A stretch of 58,262 bases of DNA, taken from contig CAJTLE010000003.1 of NCBI GenBank assembly GCA_910577085.1, forward strand, positions 1-58,262. The letters run 5' to 3'. This stretch comes from an uncultured Allobaculum sp. Its GTDB lineage: Bacteria > Bacillota_I > Bacilli_A > Erysipelotrichales > Erysipelotrichaceae. Position 1 is the first letter of the stretch; every line of letters starts with the position of its first letter. Both the position numbers and the translations under genes were made by a program. This document shows positions 53,145 to 58,262 of this stretch, in pieces. The notes below the pieces were generated by a model. It worked only from the letters and a program-made list of their open reading frames with translations. It did no database searches and was not told the origin of the DNA.

Positions 53145-53732
53145 ATGAAAAAAATGAACTTACCCAACAAGCTGACGGTGATGCGAATGATCATGGTTCC
53201 CATCGTCTGGGCCGCTTATCTTCTGATTCCGGCCGACTGGTGTGTGCTCAATGAAGCCACCGGTCTTTCCATGCGCAACGTGATTGTGCTGCTTTTGTTT
53301 GTGATTGCTTCCTTAACCGATATGCTGGATGGCAAAATCGCCCGCAGCCGCAATCTGATCACTTCGTTTGGAAAGTTTCTTGATCCAATTGCCGATAAAA
53401 TGTTAGTCAACACCACACTGATTCTGCTGGTGTACACCCATGAAGCGGCAATTCTTCCGGTGTTGTTGATGATTGCCCGTGACCTTGTGGTCGACGGTCT
53501 GCGCTTTTCGGCAGCCAGTCAGGGAGAAGTGGTTTCGGCCGGCTTTTCCGGCAAACTGAAAACCGTCTTACAGATGGTTGCCATCCCTTTATTGTTGCTT
53601 TGCAATTTCCCATTCAACTACCTGCACCTGCCGATTGCTGAAATTGCCTTATGGGCAGCCGCAGTGGTTTCCCTGTATTCCGGATGGGTTTACTTTGATC
53701 AGCTCAAAGACTACGTTCTGGAAACCATGTAA
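53145..53732 (+). CDS. pgsA: CDP-diacylglycerol-glycerol-3-phosphate 3-phosphatidyltransferase
   Basis: PgsA makes phosphatidylglycerophosphate, the committed step to phosphatidylglycerol and cardiolipin. The ~195-residue membrane protein starts MNLPNKLTVMRMIMVP. It carries the complete CDP-alcohol phosphotransferase motif DMLDGKIARSRNLITSFGKF followed by LDPIADK, plus several hydrophobic helices. GAGGAT lies close to ATG 53145; ATG 53154 is a possible alternative start. It sits between rodZ-like and recA. Confidence 0.95.
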   Translation: MKKMNLPNKLTVMRMIMVPIVWAAYLLIPADWCVLNEATGLSMRNVIVLLLFVIASLTDMLDGKIARSRNLITSFGKFLDPIADKMLVNTTLILLVYTHEAAILPVLLMIARDLVVDGLRFSAASQGEVVSAGFSGKLKTVLQMVAIPLLLLCNFPFNYLHLPIAEIALWAAAVVSLYSGWVYFDQLKDYVLETM

Positions 53733-53780
53733 TCCAGCGTCCAGAACGAATTTAACCCTCTAAAACCAGTGAAAATGATC

Positions 53781-53812
53781 AAGCAGCCTGCCGAGTGCGG
53801 GCTGCTTTTCTT
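53781..53812 (+). terminator. Terminator of pgsA
   Basis: AAGCAGCC (53781-53788) pairs with GGCTGCTT (53800-53807), followed by TTCTTCG. Confidence 0.85.
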
Positions 53813-53926
53813 CGTTTTACGCAGATTTTGCGTATGATGGAAGCAGAGCCTTTTCGAAAGCGTTCGCAACGCCCGCGATTCAAAAAGGCAAAAAAATTTA
53901 AAGAAATTTTTAAATGGACATAAATA

Positions 53927-54041
53927 CTGTCACAATATCCTGTATAACTATTATAGAAATCAAGTGACAGAAAATCAGCGCGGCTCTGTAAACAGATTCG
54001 GCGCATAGACGTATAGATAGATAGAATAGACGTATAGATAG
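53927..54041 (+). promoter_or_regulatory. recA control region: dyad over the promoter and 16-nt direct repeats in the 5' UTR
   Basis: CTGTCAC (53927-53933) and GTGACAG (53964-53970) are exact inverses bracketing a possible promoter (CTGTCA, 16 nt, TATTAT 53949-53954). Downstream, ATAGACGTATAGATAG occurs at 54005-54020 and again at 54026-54041, a 21-nt period, directly before the AAAGGAAG ribosome binding site. No Bacillus-type LexA box (GAAC-n4-GTTC) is visible. Confidence 0.55.
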
Positions 54042-54058
54042 AAAGGAAGTCATGAAGT

Positions 54059-55204
54059 ATGGCAGCAAAAAAAGCAGAAAAAGAAAAAACAAAGTCCAAG
54101 GACGAACTCCTTGCGGGCGTAATTAAAGATATTGAAAAAGAGTATGGTAAAGGATCCATCATGAAACTTGGAGACCGGGCCGGAGTCGACGTTGAACCGA
54201 TTCCTTCCGGATCCCTTCTGCTGGATAAGGCACTGGGCATTGGCGGTTATCCAAAAGGCCGTATTATTGAAATTTATGGTCCAGAATCTTCCGGTAAAAC
54301 CACGCTGGCTTTACACGCGATTGCGGAAGTCCAGAAACGCGGGGGCCGGGCAGCCTTTATCGATGCGGAAAACGCAATTGACCCGGTTTATGCCAAACAC
54401 CTTGGGGTAAACATTGATGAACTGATTCTCTCCCAGCCGGATTCTGGTGAACAGGGTCTGAACATCATGTTGATGCTGATTGAAAGCGGCGCTGTGGATC
54501 TGGTTGTTGTTGACTCCGTAGCTGCTCTTGTTCCTCAGGTCGAACTCGATGGGGAAATGGGCGAAATGCAGGTCGGCGCGCAGGCTCGTATGATGTCCAA
54601 AGCAATGCGTAAACTTTCCGGTATGATGAACCAGAACGACTGCACCGCCATCTTTATCAACCAGCTCCGTTTAAAAGTTGGCGTAATGTATGGCAACCCG
54701 GAAACCACTCCTGGTGGATACGCTCTGAAGTTCTATGCTTCAGTTCGTATTGAAATCCGTAAGAGTGAAGTTGTTAAAAACGGTACGGAAATTGTCGGAA
54801 ACAAAGTCAACGTCAAGATCGTTAAAAACAAGGTGGCTGCTCCATTCCGCAAATGCCAGCTTGAAATCACTTATGGTCAGGGTCTGAGCGCCCTGTCTGA
54901 ACTGGTGGATCTGGCTGTTGAATACGACGTCATCAAAAAATCCGGTTCCTGGTACTCCTATCAGGGCGATAAGATCGGTCAGGGTAAGGAAGCCGCCAAG
55001 GAATTCCTGAAAGCCAATGAACCGATGCGTGCTGAAATCGAAGGCAAAGTTCAGCAGCTGATCCGTGGATCGAATTTAAGTGACGATATCGATGCTGACG
55101 ATCTGGCCAGAGAAAAAGAAAAAGAAGAACTCGACTTAAATGATGAAATCGAAGCAGATTTCGAAAACATCGATCTCGAGACCGGCGAAATTATTGAAGA
55201 GTAA
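54059..55204 (+). CDS. recA: Recombinase RecA
   Basis: RecA forms filaments on single-stranded DNA for homologous recombination and SOS induction. The 381-residue product has KGSIMKLGDRAGVDVEPIPSGSLLLD, Walker A GPESSGKT (74-81), the catalytic Glu104, VVVDSVAAL (Walker B), and the L2 region YGNPETTPGGYALKFYASVR. The C-terminal tail is acidic. Two departures from near-invariant positions are noted: AENAIDP (Asn105 where most have His) and QLRLKVGVMYGNPETTPGGY (usual QIRxKIGVMFGNPETTTGGN). It is a single-gene unit with a terminator. Confidence 0.98.
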   Translation: MAAKKAEKEKTKSKDELLAGVIKDIEKEYGKGSIMKLGDRAGVDVEPIPSGSLLLDKALGIGGYPKGRIIEIYGPESSGKTTLALHAIAEVQKRGGRAAFIDAENAIDPVYAKHLGVNIDELILSQPDSGEQGLNIMLMLIESGAVDLVVVDSVAALVPQVELDGEMGEMQVGAQARMMSKAMRKLSGMMNQNDCTAIFINQLRLKVGVMYGNPETTPGGYALKFYASVRIEIRKSEVVKNGTEIVGNKVNVKIVKNKVAAPFRKCQLEITYGQGLSALSELVDLAVEYDVIKKSGSWYSYQGDKIGQGKEAAKEFLKANEPMRAEIEGKVQQLIRGSNLSDDIDADDLAREKEKEELDLNDEIEADFENIDLETGEIIEE

Positions 55205-55227
55205 TTCGAAAAAGCAAAAAATCGATC

Positions 55228-55262
55228 AACCAGTCCTTTAAACAGCGGCTGGTTTTTCTTTT
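55228..55262 (+). terminator. Terminator of recA
   Basis: AACCAG (55228-55233) pairs with CTGGTT (55249-55254), followed by TTTCTTTT. Confidence 0.75.
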
Positions 55263-55435
55263 GCCTGACGGAAAGTTTTGGTATTTTTCACAAACAACAC
55301 CCGGATAAACAACTAAAAATAACCCAAATCTCCCATTATCGCCATGAAAGATGCAGGGAGTGGCTATAATAGACAAAATGCCTCAAAAAAGGACGGATGA
55401 TTTTTGTCCGCATCAACAGAAAGAAGGAAAGAGAA

Positions 55436-56044
55436 ATGGCCCGAATGAATCACGATGCCTATCCTGTTCTTGACCATGCGTCTCTGGTCAGCCCGGTGGT
55501 TTTTGTGGTTGACATGGTCAATGGATTTGTCAAAGAAGGAGCTCTGGCAGACCCAGCCATCGCAACGTGTGTTGCCCCGATTGAAACGCTTCTCAAAAGC
55601 TGCACTCCGGTCCAGACGATTTTTGTCAATGACACCCACGAACCGGACGCGGCCGAGTTTGCCAGTTTTCCCCCGCATTGTCTGAAGGGGAGTCAGGAAG
55701 CCCAGGTTGTGGATGAACTGCAGCCTTATGTTTCCACGGTTCTGGAAAAGAACGCCATCAGCGCCGCTATGGCACCTGGCTTTTTCGAACTGCTCGAAAC
55801 TCTGCCTGAAAAGGCAGATCTGATTGTCACCGGGTGCTGCACAGATCTTTGTGTGCTTCAGCTTGCCCTGCCTTTGCAGGCCTGGATCAATCAGAACAAC
55901 CGCAAAGGCATGCGCGTTATTTTGCCAGTGGATTGCGTGGAAACGTATGGAATCCCAGGCGTTCATGAAGCGGAAAGCTGGAATGAAATGGCGCTGGCCA
56001 ATATGGCGGCCAATGGCATTGAAGTCGTCAGCTCGATTCAATAA
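55436..56044 (+). CDS. pncA: Isochorismatase-family cysteine hydrolase, probable nicotinamidase
   Basis: The 202-residue product has the cysteine-hydrolase triad motifs: Asp in VFVVDMVNGFV, Lys in VLEKNAISA, and the nucleophile in TGCCTDLCVLQ. FVNDTHEPDAAEFASFPPHC matches nicotinamidase metal-site regions. Lying 180 nt before nicotinate phosphoribosyltransferase, it most likely deamidates nicotinamide to nicotinate, the first step of NAD salvage; other isochorismatase-like activities cannot be excluded. GAAGGAAAG precedes ATG 55436; the frame to 55397 lacks support. Confidence 0.85.
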   Translation: MARMNHDAYPVLDHASLVSPVVFVVDMVNGFVKEGALADPAIATCVAPIETLLKSCTPVQTIFVNDTHEPDAAEFASFPPHCLKGSQEAQVVDELQPYVSTVLEKNAISAAMAPGFFELLETLPEKADLIVTGCCTDLCVLQLALPLQAWINQNNRKGMRVILPVDCVETYGIPGVHEAESWNEMALANMAANGIEVVSSIQ

Positions 56045-56227
56045 CGAGATAAAGCGACAACAGACATTCTGCACCTGTTTTTGGCAAAACAGGACAGGCT
56101 GAATCAAAAACGAAAACAGAATCCCTTTAAACATGGTTTGGATTCCATCCGCAGACAAACCGGATGGATCGGATCAACAATCAGAAGAAGAGAGCATAGG
56201 TTAGAAAGGACCTGCCCTGTAACAAGC

Positions 56228-57673
56228 ATGAAAGATGGACGTAATTTATCCCTGGTCATGGATTTCTATGAACTGACCATGAGCCAGGTATACATGAACA
56301 ATCATAAAGACGAAGAAGTCGTTTTCGACCTGTTTTACCGCCGCAACCCTGACAATGGCGGATTTGCGATTTTCGCAGGACTGAATCAGATTATCGAATA
56401 CATTCAGGATCTGCGCTTTGATCCTGAGCAGATTGAATATCTGCGCTCGCTGCATCAGTTCTCTGATGAATTTCTCGATTATCTGGCTGATTTTCGCTTT
56501 ACGGGCGATCTCTGGTCTGTCCCGGAAGGAACCCCGGTTTTCCCATATGAGCCATTAATCAAGGTCAGAGCCCCGCTGATTCAGGCCCAGCTTGTGGAGA
56601 CAGCGCTGCTTCTGGCCGTCAATCACCAGACGCTGATCGCAACTAAGGCGCGCCGCATTGTGCAGGCAGCCAAAGGCAAAGCTGTTATGGAATTTGGTGC
56701 ACGCCGCGCTCATAACTTTGACTCTTCCATTGAAGGAGCCAGAGCCGCTTATATTGCAGGTGTCGCTGGCAGTGCGACAACGGAAGCCGGCATGAAGTTT
56801 GGCATTCCCGTTCTTGGAACCATGGCTCACAGCTTCGTGCAGAGCTTTGATACCGAATACGATGCCTTCCTTGAATATGCCAGAACCTATCCACAGGCCT
56901 GCACCGTTCTGATCGATACGTATAATACCCTGAAATCCGGTCTGGAAAATGCGATCCGCGTAGCGAAAGAATACCTCGAACCGAATGGCTACCGTCTCAA
57001 AGGGGTTCGCATTGACTCCGGCGATATGGCCTACCTTTCCAAGAAGATCCGCCGCCGTCTGGACGAAGAGGGTATGCAGGACTGTGCGATTGTGGTCTCC
57101 AACTCGCTCGATGAATATCTGATTGAATCGCTTGTGGATCGTCAGGGGGCAAAAATCGACTCTTATGGGGTTGGTGAAAACATGATCGTTTCCAAAAATT
57201 CGCCAGTCTTTGGGGCAGTGTATAAAATGTCGGCGCTGGAAGAAGATGGCCAGATGATTCCAAAGATCAAAATCTCGGAAAATGAAGAAAAGATCACCAA
57301 TCCGGGCGACAAGACCGTATACCGGATTTACAACCTGGAAGATGGCAAGGCCATTGCGGATCTGATCACGCTGGCGGATGAAGTCATTGATCCCCATCAG
57401 GGTCTGACGGTTTACCATCCGATGAACAAATGGAAAAACAAGATCATTGAAGCCGATACGTATGAAGTGCGTGAGCTGATGGTGCCAATCTTCCAGAATG
57501 GCGAGCTTGTCTACAAAGAACCATCCCTGGTAGGCATCCGGGACTATTGTGCCCGTGAACAGGAAACACTCTGGGATGAAATCAAGCGCTTCTCCAATCC
57601 TCAGGAATACTATGTAGACCTCTCGGAAAAACTGCTCGATCTCAAACTGGACATGATCCAGCAAAACCGCTAG
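56228..57673 (+). CDS. pncB: Nicotinate phosphoribosyltransferase
   Basis: PncB converts nicotinate and PRPP to nicotinate mononucleotide for NAD synthesis. The 481-residue product starts MKDGRNLSLVMDFYELTMSQ, typical for the family, and contains MEFGARRAHNFDSSIEGARAA (around the phospho-His) and KGVRIDSGDMAYLSKKIR, with SYGVGENMIVSKNSPVFGAVYK for phosphate binding. Its AAAGGA lies 18 nt from the ATG, further than usual; in-frame starts further upstream would add 49 unrelated residues. It probably forms a salvage unit with the preceding nicotinamidase-like gene. Confidence 0.95.
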   Translation: MKDGRNLSLVMDFYELTMSQVYMNNHKDEEVVFDLFYRRNPDNGGFAIFAGLNQIIEYIQDLRFDPEQIEYLRSLHQFSDEFLDYLADFRFTGDLWSVPEGTPVFPYEPLIKVRAPLIQAQLVETALLLAVNHQTLIATKARRIVQAAKGKAVMEFGARRAHNFDSSIEGARAAYIAGVAGSATTEAGMKFGIPVLGTMAHSFVQSFDTEYDAFLEYARTYPQACTVLIDTYNTLKSGLENAIRVAKEYLEPNGYRLKGVRIDSGDMAYLSKKIRRRLDEEGMQDCAIVVSNSLDEYLIESLVDRQGAKIDSYGVGENMIVSKNSPVFGAVYKMSALEEDGQMIPKIKISENEEKITNPGDKTVYRIYNLEDGKAIADLITLADEVIDPHQGLTVYHPMNKWKNKIIEADTYEVRELMVPIFQNGELVYKEPSLVGIRDYCAREQETLWDEIKRFSNPQEYYVDLSEKLLDLKLDMIQQNR

Positions 57674-57771
57674 AAACCAGAACAGGCCAGATTCTCAAAT
57701 GGGGGTTTAACAGTTTCAAGTAATATTATAAATTCTTTTATTTAATACCTGAACAATTCATCAAAACCGAC

Positions 57772-57818
57772 AAATGGCCGGAAACACCTTTAAAGAACGT
57801 GTTTCCGGCCATTTTGCT
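57772..57818 (+). terminator. Terminator of pncB
   Basis: AAATGGCCGGAAACAC (57772-57787) and GTGTTTCCGGCCATTT (57799-57814) are exact 16-bp inverses with an 11-nt loop, followed by TGCTTTT. It could also belong to the end of the adjacent IS element. Confidence 0.8.
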
Positions 57819-57901
57819 TTTCACCAAACAGGTGAGTGTAAATCGTTCATCATTCCTATACAATATTAGCTACGCAACCAAAAAAGAAAGGATTTTGAAC
57901 A

Positions 57902-58262
57902 ATGACACACACCCTGAACAACAGTATGGCCGGTTTTATTCCTGAATGCAACATTTCATTTAATGGAGGGGATCTTTCTTCCGATACCGGTGCAATTCTC
58001 CCTCTCGATTTCATCAATTCTAATTTACTTCTTCAGCCTTATGCAGACCTTCCTTTTTCGGACGAAAGACAATCCTGCCATCAGAGAAATTCCAACTTCT
58101 CTTTGATGATCCAGCAGGTTTTCAAGTATCTCCTTGGTTACTCATCTCAGGCTGATCAGGAGGTTCTTGCCAAAGACCCAATTCTCTGTCAGTACTTTCA
58201 GGGGATTTCTTCCCAAAGCTCTGTCAGCCGTTTTTTCAGCCGTGTCTGTGAAGATACGAATA
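57902..58262 (+). CDS. IS1380-family transposase, N-terminal part (runs off right edge)
   Basis: An ATG at 57902, with AAAGGA about 8 nt upstream, opens a frame of 120 codons to the window edge. The product matches the N-terminal pattern of IS1380 transposases: ISFNGGDLSSDTGAILPLDFI, an acidic DERQSCHQRN region, LLGYSSQADQEVLAKDPILCQYFQ, and SSVSRFFSRV. The catalytic DDE residues lie beyond the window. The left terminal inverted repeat was not identified. Confidence 0.85.
   Translation, partial: MTHTLNNSMAGFIPECNISFNGGDLSSDTGAILPLDFINSNLLLQPYADLPFSDERQSCHQRNSNFSLMIQQVFKYLLGYSSQADQEVLAKDPILCQYFQGISSQSSVSRFFSRVCEDTN

Noticed and set aside
56555..57664. 369-codon frame antisense to pncB
   Set aside because: Shadow frame with no motif, opposite a clear nicotinate phosphoribosyltransferase.

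Overview
The window looks like chromosome of a Gram-positive Bacillota, most likely an Erysipelotrichaceae-type gut bacterium. The evidence is a T-box in front of thrS, an ezrA/cysteine desulfurase/thiI cluster, YfmF/YfmH-type M16 proteins, strong AGGAGG ribosome binding sites, TTGACA/TATAAT promoters and many compact intrinsic terminators. The genus is an inference and cannot be fixed from sequence reading alone. Both ends are cut through insertion sequences: an IS110-family recombinase on the minus strand at the left and an IS1380-family transposase on the plus strand at the right.

Positions 1.1-15.0 kb hold a complete type I-E CRISPR-Cas locus. cas3 is its own transcription unit with a terminator. 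A second promoter with a structured ~124-nt 5' UTR then drives cse1, cse2, cas7e, cas5e, cas6e, cas1e and a cas2e fused to a DEDDh (DnaQ-like) exonuclease. Only 35 nt separate the cas2 stop from an array of 64 repeats and 63 spacers (11226-15014). The repeat is 27 nt, one shorter than the usual 28. The distal end is degenerate, so the leader is on the cas2 side. The oldest spacer is nearly a perfect type I-C-style CRISPR repeat and the one before it resembles a different type I-E repeat, which is the most unusual observation in the window.

Positions 15.1-30 kb are housekeeping and surface functions: tex (minus), T-box-controlled thrS lacking the TGS domain, a substrate-binding-type lipoprotein, rdgB, trmL, a secreted cell-wall-binding NlpC/P60-like protein, the yfmF/yfmH pair, a short SSB and rpsD with a leader. 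Several long non-coding stretches here carry AT-rich tandem repeats and large hairpins.

Positions 30-45 kb contain the ezrA-nifZ-thiI operon (cell division plus tRNA 4-thiouridine), an rlmA-rlmD pair of rRNA methyltransferases, a 573-residue protein of unknown function, an alpha/beta hydrolase, a C69 dipeptidase, a heavy-metal-binding protein, a solitary PTS IIB-like protein and a divergent RpiR-family regulator.

Positions 45-58 kb carry a GNAT acetyltransferase, a PurF homologue whose nucleophilic Cys is replaced by Ser, a single-domain rhodanese, a zinc-ribbon membrane protein, a gamma-carbonic-anhydrase-like protein, a second GNAT, a RodZ-like/pgsA/recA chromosomal segment, and a nicotinamidase-like hydrolase next to nicotinate phosphoribosyltransferase (NAD salvage). 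No rRNA or tRNA gene was recognised.
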